From Neptuniibacter sp048548695 (GTDB taxonomy: Bacteria; Pseudomonadota; Gammaproteobacteria; Pseudomonadales; Balneatricaceae): a DNA stretch of 64,000 bases. This document shows positions 1 to 8,535 of the stretch, one piece after another. Location: NCBI RefSeq assembly GCF_048548695.1, contig NZ_JBLYIF010000005.1. One strand, 5' to 3'. How positions within the stretch are numbered: the first letter of the stretch is position 1; each line of letters opens with the position of its first letter. The notes below the pieces were generated by a model that did not search any database, was not told where the DNA came from, and saw only the letters and a list, made by a program, of their open reading frames with translations. The position numbers and the translations under genes were made by a program.

Positions 1-14
1 TAGTTTAGTTTCCG

Positions 15-30
15 GTAGCCAAACGGCTAC
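15..30 (+). other. Short hairpin upstream of fabB
   Basis: The arms gtagcc and ggctac are separated by aaac, giving a 6-bp stem with a tetraloop 48 bases before the fabB start. No T-run follows. It may be an mRNA hairpin between fabB and an upstream gene (fabA is the usual partner) outside the window. That is inference; the upstream gene is not visible here. Confidence 0.3.
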
Positions 31-78
31 GATTCACGGAAAATAAGTGCCTTAACGAAAAGATAGAGAGAGAAGCAC

Positions 79-1290
79 ATGCGACGCGTCGTAGTTACCG
101 GTATGGGCATTGTGTCTTGTTTAGGTAATGACAAGGCTACTGTTCTGGAGTCCCTGAAACTGGGCCGCTCCGGAATCAAGTTCCAGGAAGAATACAAAGA
201 ACGCGGCTTTCGCAGCCAGGTTGCCGGCAGTATCGATATCGACTTTGCCGAGCGTATCGACCGTAAACTGTTGCGTTTTATGGGCGACGCTGCTGCGTAC
301 ACCTATATCGCCATGCAGGATGCCATCACTGATTCCGGCCTGGCCGAAGATCAGGTATCCAATGTACGTACCGGCCTGGTCGTAGGCTCCGGCGGCGCAT
401 CTGCAGAAAATATCGTCGAAACAGCAGATATCACTCGCGAAAAAGGCGTTAAACGCGTTGGGCCATATCGTGTAACCCGCACCATGGGTTCTACCGTATC
501 TGCATGTCTGGCCACCCCATTCAAGATCAAGGGTGTGAACTACTCCATCACTTCAGCCTGTGCCACCAGTGCTCACTGTATCGGTAATGCGGTGGAGCAG
601 ATTCAGCTAGGCAAACAAGACGTAGTTTTTGCCGGAGGCGGTGAAGAACTGCACTGGGTACAAACCGCTATGTTTGACGCCATGGGCGCACTCTCCAGCA
701 AATATAACGATACGCCCGAAAAAGCCTCTCGCGCCTACGATGCTAACCGTGACGGTTTTGTTATCTCCGGCGGTGCTGGTGTGCTGGTTGTCGAAGAACT
801 AGAGCACGCCAAAGCCCGTGGTGCCAAAATCTATGCCGAAATCGTGGGTTATGGTGCTACCTCTGACGGCTATGACATGGTCGCTCCGTCAGGTGAAGGC
901 GCAGTGCGCTGCATGCAGCAAGCCATGGCAACTGTTGACGGCGATATCGATTACATCAACGCTCATGGTACTTCTACACCCGCAGGCGACATGCAGGAAC
1001 TGAAAGCCATGAAAGCAGCTTTTGGCGATCAGCTGCCAACAGTTACTTCAACCAAGTCACTGTCCGGACATTCCCTGGGTGCCGCAGGCGTTCAGGAAGC
1101 CATCTATTGCTTATTGATGCAGGAGAACAATTTCATTGCTGCATCAGCCAACATTGACGAAATCGACCCCGAGGCAACCGGTATGCCGATTGCCACTGAG
1201 TCCAAGAAAAATGTGGATCTGCAACGTGTAATGTCTAATAGTTTCGGTTTTGGTGGCACCAATGCCACACTGGTTTTCCAGAAAATCTAA
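79..1290 (+). CDS. fabB: Beta-ketoacyl-ACP synthase I (FabB)
   Basis: This is a cytoplasmic condensing enzyme that elongates acyl-ACP with malonyl-ACP; FabB is the form needed for unsaturated fatty acid synthesis. The 403-residue length is normal. The nucleophile Cys lies in the SACATSAHC segment near residue 163. The two catalytic histidines lie in NAHGTSTPAGD (about 298) and in the SGHSLGAAG segment (about 333), and the C-terminal NSFGFGGTN glycine loop is intact. The ATG follows a purine-rich gagagaga ribosome site. In relatives fabB is co-transcribed with fabA, which would lie just left of the window. The gene ends at a strong terminator shared with the convergent gene. Confidence 0.96.
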   Translation: MRRVVVTGMGIVSCLGNDKATVLESLKLGRSGIKFQEEYKERGFRSQVAGSIDIDFAERIDRKLLRFMGDAAAYTYIAMQDAITDSGLAEDQVSNVRTGLVVGSGGASAENIVETADITREKGVKRVGPYRVTRTMGSTVSACLATPFKIKGVNYSITSACATSAHCIGNAVEQIQLGKQDVVFAGGGEELHWVQTAMFDAMGALSSKYNDTPEKASRAYDANRDGFVISGGAGVLVVEELEHAKARGAKIYAEIVGYGATSDGYDMVAPSGEGAVRCMQQAMATVDGDIDYINAHGTSTPAGDMQELKAMKAAFGDQLPTVTSTKSLSGHSLGAAGVQEAIYCLLMQENNFIAASANIDEIDPEATGMPIATESKKNVDLQRVMSNSFGFGGTNATLVFQKI

Positions 1291-1305
1291 CTATCGACAC
1301 ACACT

Positions 1306-1334
1306 AAAAAACCCCGCTCTGGCGGGGTTTTTTA
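1306..1334 (+). terminator. Bidirectional rho-independent terminator after fabB
   Basis: The stem ccccgc/gcgggg has a tctg loop and is flanked by six A on the left and six T on the right, so it can work on both strands. It lies between the convergent fabB and Yip1-family genes. Confidence 0.93.
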
Positions 1335-1354
1335 GTCTTATAGCTTGGCAAACA

Positions 1355-1960
1355 TTAGCCTGACACATAATTTAGCGGAATCACTGTACTCCACAAAATC
1401 ACGGTGGCCGCCAGCATACCCACCAAAGTACACAGGCCCACGGTCAAAATCGAAGTTGAAAACATAAACGCGCGGTCTTCAGGTATTTTCATAATCACCG
1501 GTACACCGGTATACAGCAGGTAAACTGAATAACAAACCGCGCACAGCCCAACCCCAACATTAAACCACAGCAACGGATACAGTGCGGCTAATCCCGACAG
1601 GAATAAAGGCGTGGCTGTGTAGGTGGCTAACGAAACACAATCTTCAAATGCAATGGTACCGCCATAGGTTTTTTCCATCCAATGCACACAATAGCTAATA
1701 AAGGCGACCCCAGCCCACATCGCAAAATAAAACGCTATCGCTGCCGGTAAGGCGCTCATTACATCCAGTTTCACATAATCAGTACCAGTGATACTCCATC
1801 CGATCTGCGTCGTCCCGATAAACATTGCTATTGCCGGGATCGCCGCCAGCATACTCACCTGCTGCAAAAAAATATGCGCAACACTGTAATGCTCGTTGCG
1901 AATTTGGCTCCATTCAGTTTTAGGGTGATACATCATTCCCATCATATGTTGAATGAACAT
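1355..1960 (-). CDS. Yip1-family integral membrane protein
   Basis: This is a 201-residue inner-membrane protein of the Yip1/YIPF type with about five predicted membrane spans (roughly residues 35-55, 70-95, 112-132, 135-155 and 170-192). The N-terminus carries the HPKTEWSQI segment typical of bacterial Yip1 proteins. The function of these proteins in bacteria is not established. The start is supported by a gaggaa ribosome site. A TATAAT-like box (plus strand 1978-1983) lies only about 18 bases upstream, so the leader would be very short. In Pseudomonas a Sco-type copper chaperone occupies the position after ctaB; here this gene is found instead. Confidence 0.75.
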   Translation of the reverse strand: MFIQHMMGMMYHPKTEWSQIRNEHYSVAHIFLQQVSMLAAIPAIAMFIGTTQIGWSITGTDYVKLDVMSALPAAIAFYFAMWAGVAFISYCVHWMEKTYGGTIAFEDCVSLATYTATPLFLSGLAALYPLLWFNVGVGLCAVCYSVYLLYTGVPVIMKIPEDRAFMFSTSILTVGLCTLVGMLAATVILWSTVIPLNYVSG

Positions 1961-2109
1961 GATAATTTCCTCTTTTTATTATATTGCCGACTGCCTGCTA
2001 AGGGACTAGGACGGCCGTTTGGTTGGTTTACATCTACTACATTTCTCCCTTCCTGTTTGTCAGGGGTTGGTAAGGCTACACATTCAGTTTAGATCGCCTC
2101 TTCGACCTT

Positions 2110-3009
2110 TCAACCAATGATCAGATAATGATCAAGTAAAATGGCACAAAACAGTAACATTATGTAAGTAATGCTATAGCGGAACATCGCCATAGGTGCA
2201 CCCGGTTGGGCTTGGTAGACACGCCACGCCCACTGCATGAAGCGCAAGTTCAGCAACACCACTAGGCCCAGGTATAGATAACTACTCATGCCACTGAGAA
2301 ATGGCAATGCCGTGGTCGCCACCATCAATAGCGTGTAAAGCACGATCTGCAACTGAGTATAAGCATCGCCATGGGTCACAGGCAGCATGGGGATGCCTGC
2401 CTTGGCATAATCTTGTTTACGGGCGATACACAGCGCCCAGAAATGCGGTGGCGTCCAAGCAAAAATAATCAGCATCAGCAGCAAGCTGTTAGGGTCAAGC
2501 GTGCCAGTAATGGCGGTCCACCCCAACATCGGTGGGGCAGCGCCTGCAATCCCACCAATGACAATATTTTGCGGTGTAGCCCGCTTTAGCCATACGGTAT
2601 ACACCAACGCATACCCCACCAGTGAGGCCAATGTCAGCCAAGCCGTAAGTGCATTCACCAGCACCACCAGCAAAGCAATGCCCAATGTGCCAACCACGGC
2701 CGAGAAAGTTAATGCCTGGATCGGCGAAAGCCGCCCCTGCGGCAATGGTCGGCCTTTGGTGCGAGCCATCTTTTCATCAATTTTACGATCCATAACATGA
2801 TTGACAGCCGCTGCCGATGCCGCCGCCATGCCGATACCAATCAGACCGGCAACCACCTTAATCGGGTCCGGCAGTTCAGGCACTGCGACAAACATCCCAA
2901 CCGCTGCAGTGATCAACATCACCAGCACCACATTGGGCTTACACAGTGTTATATAGTCCCGCCAGCTGATAGGCGTATCTAGCGCCCCAAGTACACGTGG
3001 TTCAGCCAT
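2110..3009 (-). CDS. ctaB: Protoheme IX farnesyltransferase (heme O synthase)
   Basis: It transfers a farnesyl group to protoheme to make heme O, the first step towards the heme A of the oxidase. It is a polytopic UbiA-family prenyltransferase of 299 residues. The aspartate-rich motif NHVMDRKID (about residues 70-78) and the second motif region around WTPPHFWALCIARKQDYAKAG are both present. The ATG at 3009 is chosen over an upstream in-frame start because it has a ggaggtt ribosome site and overlaps the ctaA stop by 8 bases, as expected for translational coupling. It is also known as cyoE. It is the last gene of the oxidase operon. Confidence 0.93.
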   Translation of the reverse strand: MAEPRVLGALDTPISWRDYITLCKPNVVLVMLITAAVGMFVAVPELPDPIKVVAGLIGIGMAAASAAAVNHVMDRKIDEKMARTKGRPLPQGRLSPIQALTFSAVVGTLGIALLVVLVNALTAWLTLASLVGYALVYTVWLKRATPQNIVIGGIAGAAPPMLGWTAITGTLDPNSLLLMLIIFAWTPPHFWALCIARKQDYAKAGIPMLPVTHGDAYTQLQIVLYTLLMVATTALPFLSGMSSYLYLGLVVLLNLRFMQWAWRVYQAQPGAPMAMFRYSITYIMLLFCAILLDHYLIIG

Positions 3010-4009
3010 GTATAACCTCCTTGGTAGACAACCCGGCACGGTCATAAGCCCATAACAGGGACAACAGAACCGCAACCGCCATAAAGTGATGAGCCATTGC
3101 CAAACCAATTGGTAGTGCATGCACAATATTGGCAATGCCTAAAGCAACTTGCGCCACCACAGATAGCGCCAGCAGTCGCACGGGTGCCGCCAGGTGTGGC
3201 AAGCGCCCGAAACACCAGAGTAATACCAGCGTATACGCCAGTACGACCAGAGCCCCCACGCGATGTACCATCTGGATTGCCGCTCGAGCTTCAACTCCCA
3301 ACTGTCCCCCCTGATAATTTGGGCCGATTGCCTTAGTCGGATCAAAACCTGCGGCAAAATCCAAGCCCAATTCGGTACCCGGATTACATGACAACCAGTG
3401 AGTACAGGCATAACCGGCATAATTAGAGCTGGTCCAACCACCCAGGGCAATTTGTAATAACAACAGAAAAATACCCAGCAAAAACCAGCGTTGCACCGGT
3501 CCGGGATTAACAGCTTCCACTATATTCAGCCGCTTTAGCTTTTGCCTCAGTAACAACAACAAGGTTAACGTCAGCAGCCCGCCCATCAAATGTACGGTTA
3601 CCACCAGCGGGTGTAGCTTCAGCGTCACCGTCCACATGCCAAACAGTGCCTGCACTACCACCAATACCAGCAGCGAAAAGCTCAGCACAATAGGGTAACG
3701 TGGCATACGCCGTTTCATTACCGCACAGCCGGCCAGAGCAGTAATTAACAAACCCAGGGTACCCGCAAGGTAGCGATGCCCCATTTCAAGCCAGGTTTTG
3801 TGCTTTTCAATCGGCACTTCCGGAAAACGCTGCTGTGCCAGCTGCAATGCTTCCTCAGACCCGGGCATCACAATATGGCCATAACAACCAGGCCAATCCG
3901 GGCAACTGAGGCCAGCATCATTAATCCGTGTCCAGCCCCCCATCAGCACCACCAGCAATACCAGCAGTATTGATAGGTTGACCAGTTTCCATGCAGTTCT
4001 GACCACCAT
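3002..4009 (-). CDS. ctaA: Heme A synthase (COX15/CtaA)
   Basis: It oxidises the C8 methyl group of heme O to the formyl group of heme A. It is an inner-membrane protein of about 335 residues with eight predicted spans. Conserved histidines lie in the EMGHRYLA and MVHRVGAL segments and in later helices (VHLMGG, MAHHFMA), as in the family. The CxxxxC pair typical of Gram-positive CtaA is replaced by a proteobacterial loop. The ATG at 4009 has an aggtagg ribosome site at good spacing; a TTG six bases upstream is a weaker alternative. It sits two bases after the stop of the preceding gene and overlaps ctaB. Confidence 0.92.
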   Translation of the reverse strand: MVVRTAWKLVNLSILLVLLVVLMGGWTRINDAGLSCPDWPGCYGHIVMPGSEEALQLAQQRFPEVPIEKHKTWLEMGHRYLAGTLGLLITALAGCAVMKRRMPRYPIVLSFSLLVLVVVQALFGMWTVTLKLHPLVVTVHLMGGLLTLTLLLLLRQKLKRLNIVEAVNPGPVQRWFLLGIFLLLLQIALGGWTSSNYAGYACTHWLSCNPGTELGLDFAAGFDPTKAIGPNYQGGQLGVEARAAIQMVHRVGALVVLAYTLVLLWCFGRLPHLAAPVRLLALSVVAQVALGIANIVHALPIGLAMAHHFMAVAVLLSLLWAYDRAGLSTKEVIHG

Positions 4010-4011
4010 GC

Positions 4012-4497
4012 TCAACCTACCTTTGACAGCTTCAACAGTTTACGCAAGTCATCAAGTACCGCTCTTGGCGACTGGGAAAACTCATACCGCAACACTAGGT
4101 TACCTAATGGGTCAGCTATCCAGACGGCTTCACCTAAACCCGTCAGAGACTGACCATTAAAACCGGACTGAGGCGCATCCAGCAGCTGCAAGACTACCCG
4201 ATCACTGTCTTTACCCAATGCGACCTGAATCTTCTGCAAGGCCTGCCACCAATTCGTACACTGCTCATTGCTGTCACAATTTCTCGGTGCCGTCAGAATT
4301 AGATTCCAGTGTTCATTATTCAATTTATCCGGTAACTGTTCCGCATCAAACCAACTGCTAAGCTGCTGTCCCACAACCAGCTCACCTTTATTTACCCGGC
4401 CTTCAGGCAGGGCAAAACCGCCGTAATACATCGCCATCGCGCTCAGCATTGGCACCAGGCCAATCGCCCAGATCAACCAGAACATCCGCTTATTCAT
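4012..4497 (-). CDS. Membrane-anchored protein of the oxidase assembly operon, function unknown
   Basis: This is a 161-residue protein with one N-terminal membrane span (about residues 7-27) and a periplasmic remainder. The remainder has a weak thioredoxin/Sco-like flavour: a WNLILTAPRNCDSNEQC segment contains two cysteines near residues 73-80, but there is no CxxxC copper or redox motif. Its start overlaps the SURF1 stop by 8 bases, and its stop is two bases from the ctaA start. It is therefore translationally embedded between SURF1 and ctaA, which argues for a role in oxidase or heme A assembly. That role is inference. A protein of similar size occupies the same slot in Pseudomonas. Confidence 0.75.
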   Translation of the reverse strand: MNKRMFWLIWAIGLVPMLSAMAMYYGGFALPEGRVNKGELVVGQQLSSWFDAEQLPDKLNNEHWNLILTAPRNCDSNEQCTNWWQALQKIQVALGKDSDRVVLQLLDAPQSGFNGQSLTGLGEAVWIADPLGNLVLRYEFSQSPRAVLDDLRKLLKLSKVG

Positions 4498-5242
4498 CGA
4501 TATCCTCTCTTTGCATACGAAACCAGCTCACTACCAGTAGCACCAACAGCGCCAGCGCCAGCGCAAACCATTGCACCGCATAGCCAAGATGGCGCTCTGG
4601 CGGCACAAGATTAAGATTCCAGCGAATATCCAATTCAGACACCACCGGTGCTTGCGCACGCGCTTCTGCTTGCCACAGAGGTTGTGACACAAACCGCTGC
4701 ACCAAATTAAAATCCAGTGTCTGAATCCGTTTTGGCCAACCTTCAGACCAATGATCTTCTGCCAGTAACAACTGTTTATCAGTGGCTTTCACCAGCATAG
4801 AAATTTCGACCTCCTCACGTGGTAACACAACTTGAGGCAGGTTATCCCGGGAAACTGGGGCCACCAGCCAACCAAGATTTACCAACACCAGCAGCGCTTC
4901 CTGCCGAGGCTGAAACACACCAATAATTTCATAACCAACCTTGCCATCACGGGTGCGGTTATCGAGTAAAAAGTAACGTTGTGGATCTAGTAGGCCGGTC
5001 AGACGTACCGGCTGGTACTGCCCACTGGAAAGAGTCTGCAAAGGTGGCAAAAACGCCATAGGCTCAGCCTGTTGCATACTGTCAATTAATTGCTGCTTTT
5101 CCGTTGCACGCTGCAACTGCCAACAGCCCAGCCCGATGAGTACTGGCAGTCCGATCACCGCAAAACTGCCCAGCATCCACTTGAAGCGAAGCGTACTTTG
5201 ATCTTTACTCTGTAGGTTCATAAGCTTATCGGAGCTTTGCAT
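4490..5242 (-). CDS. SURF1-family cytochrome oxidase assembly protein
   Basis: SURF1 proteins deliver or stabilise heme A during assembly of oxidase subunit I. The 250-residue protein has the family layout: an N-terminal membrane span (about residues 24-43) followed by GCWQLQRA, a central periplasmic domain with the RYFLLDNRTRDGKVGYEI segment, and a C-terminal span (about 220-240) preceded by HLGYAVQWFALA. The start is uncertain: ATG at 5242 or an in-frame ATG at 5221, neither with a strong ribosome site. The 5242 start codon touches the start of the divergent DUF2909 gene. Downstream it overlaps the next operon gene. Confidence 0.88.
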   Translation of the reverse strand: MQSSDKLMNLQSKDQSTLRFKWMLGSFAVIGLPVLIGLGCWQLQRATEKQQLIDSMQQAEPMAFLPPLQTLSSGQYQPVRLTGLLDPQRYFLLDNRTRDGKVGYEIIGVFQPRQEALLVLVNLGWLVAPVSRDNLPQVVLPREEVEISMLVKATDKQLLLAEDHWSEGWPKRIQTLDFNLVQRFVSQPLWQAEARAQAPVVSELDIRWNLNLVPPERHLGYAVQWFALALALLVLLVVSWFRMQREDIDE

Positions 5243-5455
5243 ATGCTACTTAAGCCACTGTTATTATTATTGTTTGCAGCCGCTGTTATCAGCCTATTCT
5301 GCGGTCTATTCTTTCTCATCAAAGACCAGGGGCAATCCAACCGCACGGTAAATTCATTGTTTCTTCGGGTGGCATTTTGCGCTCTGATTATTCTGGTCTT
5401 GGCGTATGGGATTTACAGTGGCGAACTAAAACCCCATGCACCCTGGTTGCAGTAA
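5243..5455 (+). CDS. DUF2909 twin-transmembrane small protein
   Basis: This is a 70-residue hydrophobic protein with two membrane helices (about residues 2-24 and 42-60) joined by a short loop containing FLIKDQGQS, the layout of DUF2909 proteins. The ATG is preceded by ggag at eight bases. A TTG start two codons earlier is possible but less likely. It lies on the plus strand inside the minus-strand oxidase operon: its start touches that of SURF1, and its stop codon directly abuts the ctaE stop with no intervening base. Its function is unknown; a role in oxidase biogenesis is only suggested by position. Confidence 0.82.
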   Translation: MLLKPLLLLLFAAAVISLFCGLFFLIKDQGQSNRTVNSLFLRVAFCALIILVLAYGIYSGELKPHAPWLQ

Positions 5456-6340
5456 TCAGATAATATAAACAAACAGGAACAGCCCCACCCATACCACATC
5501 GACAAAGTGCCAGTACCAGGCCACTGCCTCAAAGCCGAAGTGTTTATCTGCTGAAAAATGCCCCTTTATCACCCTGAGCCAGATGATGATTAACATTAGC
5601 GTGCCCAGCGTGACATGTAAGCCATGGAAACCGGTCAGAATAAAGAAGGTGGCACCATATATACCCGCATGCAGCGTCAGGCCCAAGTCATGATACGCCT
5701 CGATATATTCATAAGCCTGGAACACCAGGAAAGCCGCACCAAGCAGGATCGTAGTCGCCAGCCACAACACAATTTTGGAACGTTTGCCCTGCTTCAGGGC
5801 TTTATGCGCAATGGTGACAGTGAAACTGGAAGAGATCAGCAGAATGGTATTAATCAAAGGCAGGTGCCAGGGATAAATGATCGCTTTGGGACCAGGGAAG
5901 GCTTCTGCATCAGGCGGTGACATTAAAGGCCACTCAGCCGTAAAACCAGGCCACAGCATATTCGCCACCCCTTTTTCACCCTCACCTCCCAGCCAAGGCA
6001 CCGCCAGCGTGCGCACATAAAATAGCGTGCCAAAAAAAGCAGCAAAGAACATCACCTCAGAAAAGATAAACCAGCTCATACCCCAGCGAAATGACCGATC
6101 CATTTGCGGGCTGTACAGGCCTTCATGACTTTCACGAATTACATTGCCAAACCAGCCAATCAGGATTAATCCCATAGCCAGCGCCCCTGCTAACAACAGG
6201 AGCACGCCAAATCCACCTCCCTGATCGGCATTCAAGCCATTAATGGTGTTACCGGCACCAAACGCCATAAGAAACAGCGCGATGGACGCCAGGATTGGCC
6301 AACGGCTCTGCGTCGGCACATAGTAGGTCTGGGTAGTCAT
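5456..6340 (-). CDS. ctaE: Cytochrome c oxidase subunit III
   Basis: This is inner-membrane subunit III of the aa3/caa3-type oxidase, with seven predicted spans in 294 residues. Family signatures include YSPQMDRSFRWGMSWFIFSE near residue 80, a FHGLHVTLG segment near 237, and the C-terminal WYWHFVDVVWVGLF. The start codon overlaps the ctaG stop in an ATGA arrangement. The stop codon touches the stop of the convergent DUF2909 gene, so SURF1 transcription from the ctaC promoter would have to read through that gene in antisense. Confidence 0.96.
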   Translation of the reverse strand: MTTQTYYVPTQSRWPILASIALFLMAFGAGNTINGLNADQGGGFGVLLLLAGALAMGLILIGWFGNVIRESHEGLYSPQMDRSFRWGMSWFIFSEVMFFAAFFGTLFYVRTLAVPWLGGEGEKGVANMLWPGFTAEWPLMSPPDAEAFPGPKAIIYPWHLPLINTILLISSSFTVTIAHKALKQGKRSKIVLWLATTILLGAAFLVFQAYEYIEAYHDLGLTLHAGIYGATFFILTGFHGLHVTLGTLMLIIIWLRVIKGHFSADKHFGFEAVAWYWHFVDVVWVGLFLFVYII

Positions 6341-6912
6341 AGTCCATTCCTCCCGCCAGCCGCGACACGGTTGTCCGCGGCTGGCGTAATATCAAAAAGC
6401 GTATAAGAGAGTGTGATGGTATGAATATGGGCGGGCAGTTCAGGTGAGATACTCAACAACAGCGGCATCTCCTTCTGTTCAGCAGCAGACAGGGGCTGGC
6501 GGTCAAAGCAAAAGCAGTTCACCTTTTGTACATAAGGAGCCGCCTCTGAAGGCGAAACAGAAGGGATTGCTTGGGCAATCATATAGCGGCCTGTCGGGTT
6601 GTGAGCAATATAAGCGGTCTGCAGCAACTGTCCTGGGTGCAACCGGGTTTGTGCTTGTGCCGGACGGAAGCCCCAGGGCATTGCTTCATTATTGACTGCG
6701 GTCAATTGCAGCTTCACCTCACGACTACGGTCTATTTGACCTGGCAATGGAGCCGCTACCGCTTGTAATTCCACCTTGCCATTAAGCCCAGTGATATCAC
6801 AGAACACGTCATACAGCGGCACCAGCGCAAAACCAAAGCCGAACATCGCCAGACAGCCAAACAGACTGTAGAAGAGGGTGCGCTTGGTTCTGGCTTGCTG
6901 CTTACTGTCCAT
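6337..6912 (-). CDS. ctaG: Cytochrome c oxidase assembly protein CtaG/Cox11
   Basis: Cox11 is a membrane-anchored periplasmic copper chaperone that inserts CuB into subunit I. The 191-residue protein has an N-terminal span (about residues 13-32) and a beta-rich domain. The copper-binding motif NCFCFDRQ (about residues 131-138) is present, as is the nearby PLYDVFCDITG segment. The gene sits between ctaD and ctaE, its usual position, and overlaps ctaE by four bases. Confidence 0.95.
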   Translation of the reverse strand: MDSKQQARTKRTLFYSLFGCLAMFGFGFALVPLYDVFCDITGLNGKVELQAVAAPLPGQIDRSREVKLQLTAVNNEAMPWGFRPAQAQTRLHPGQLLQTAYIAHNPTGRYMIAQAIPSVSPSEAAPYVQKVNCFCFDRQPLSAAEQKEMPLLLSISPELPAHIHTITLSYTLFDITPAADNRVAAGGRNGL

Positions 6913-6930
6913 CGTCCTGAACTCCTGCCT

Positions 6931-8526
6931 TTATTTCACCACCGGTGGCTCAGTGAAACTGTGGTATGGCGCCGGGGATGGCAGTGTCCATTCCAGGCCA
7001 TGAGAGCCTTCCCATACCCGGTCAGAGGCCTTATTACTGGAGCGAATACAGCTAATCACGTTGTACAGGAAGATCAACTGCGACAGCCCGAATATAAAGG
7101 CACCCACTGAGGCAATGGCATTGAAGTCAGCAAACTGCAAAGCATAATCGGGGATACGCCTCGGCATGCCCGCCAGACCGATAAAGTGCATAGGGAAGAA
7201 GGTGATATTTACACCCACAAAGCTGCACCAGAAATGTATCTTGCCCATCCGTTCGTTGTAGTAGTTACCGGTCCATTTCGGTAACCAGTAATAGGCGCCG
7301 GCCATAATGGCAAAAATGGCGCCTGGTACCAGCACATAATGGAAATGAGCCACCACAAAGTAGGTATCGTGGTATTGGAAATCTACCGGCGCTATCGCCA
7401 GCATCAAGCCGGAAAAGCCGCCAATAGTGAACAACACCACAAACGCCAACGAGAACAACATCGGAGTTTCAAATGTCATCGAGCCCCGGAACATAGTGGC
7501 AATCCAGTTAAACACTTTCACCCCGGTAGGGACCGCGATCAACATGGTCGAGAACATAAAGAACACCTCGCCGACCAACGGCATCCCCACGGTAAACATA
7601 TGATGCGCCCAAACGATAAACGATAGGAACGCAATCGAGGCCGTGGCATACACCATCGAGGCATACCCAAAGAGCTTTTTGCGAGCAAAGGTGGGGATGA
7701 TTTCACTGACAATGCCAAAGGCCGGCAAAATCATGATGTAGACTTCAGGGTGCCCAAAAAACCAGAACACATGCTGGAACAACACCGGATCACCGCCACC
7801 TGCTGCATTAAAGAAGCTGGTGCCAAAGTGGATATCCATCAGCATCATGGTAACTACACCGGCCAGAACAGGCATCACCGCAATCAGCAGGAAAGCAGTG
7901 ATCAGCCAGGTCCAGACAAACAGTGGCAGCTTCATCATGGTCATGCCCGGAGCCCTGAGGTTCAGGATGGTGGCAATGATGTTGATCGCCCCCATAATTG
8001 AACTGATACCCATCATATGCACGGCGAAGATAAAGAAGGTCACGCTGGGTGGCGCATAGGTGGTGGATAAAGGTGCATAAAAGGTCCAGCCAAAGTTTGG
8101 CGCGCCGCCATCCATAAACAGCGTGGACAGCATCATGGCAAATGCAAACGGCAGGATCCAGAAGCTCCAGTTGTTCATTCGCGGCAACGCCATATCAGGC
8201 GCACCGACCATCATCGGTACCATCCAGTTGGCCAACCCAACAAATGCCGGCATCACAGCACCGAACACCATGATCAGCCCATGCATGGTGGTCATCTGAT
8301 TGAAGAAATCAGGTTGAATTAACTGCAACCCCGGTTGAAACAGCTCAGCTCTGACCAGCAGCGCCATACAGCCACCGGTGAGAAACATAATGAAACTGAA
8401 CCAGAGATACAGTGTTCCGATATCCTTGTGGTTAGTGGTAAAGAGCCAGCGTCCAATACCAGACGCAGGTCCATGGTGGTGTTCTGTCAGCTCGCCGGCT
8501 GCAGCAGTCTGTTCCAGAGTCGACAT
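6931..8526 (-). CDS. ctaD: Cytochrome c oxidase subunit I
   Basis: This is the catalytic heme-copper subunit, 531 residues with twelve predicted spans. The low-spin heme histidine lies in TMHGLIMVF, the CuB and cross-linked Tyr region in FWFFGHPEVYIMILPAFG, the paired CuB histidines in WAHHMFTVG, and the heme a/a3 histidines in DTYFVVAHFHYVL. The GHPEVY glutamate marks it as an A1-type oxidase with a K- and D-channel. A gagggg-type ribosome site precedes the ATG. It follows ctaC closely and is read from the same promoter. Confidence 0.98.
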   Translation of the reverse strand: MSTLEQTAAAGELTEHHHGPASGIGRWLFTTNHKDIGTLYLWFSFIMFLTGGCMALLVRAELFQPGLQLIQPDFFNQMTTMHGLIMVFGAVMPAFVGLANWMVPMMVGAPDMALPRMNNWSFWILPFAFAMMLSTLFMDGGAPNFGWTFYAPLSTTYAPPSVTFFIFAVHMMGISSIMGAINIIATILNLRAPGMTMMKLPLFVWTWLITAFLLIAVMPVLAGVVTMMLMDIHFGTSFFNAAGGGDPVLFQHVFWFFGHPEVYIMILPAFGIVSEIIPTFARKKLFGYASMVYATASIAFLSFIVWAHHMFTVGMPLVGEVFFMFSTMLIAVPTGVKVFNWIATMFRGSMTFETPMLFSLAFVVLFTIGGFSGLMLAIAPVDFQYHDTYFVVAHFHYVLVPGAIFAIMAGAYYWLPKWTGNYYNERMGKIHFWCSFVGVNITFFPMHFIGLAGMPRRIPDYALQFADFNAIASVGAFIFGLSQLIFLYNVISCIRSSNKASDRVWEGSHGLEWTLPSPAPYHSFTEPPVVK

Positions 8527-8535
8527 TTTCCCCTC

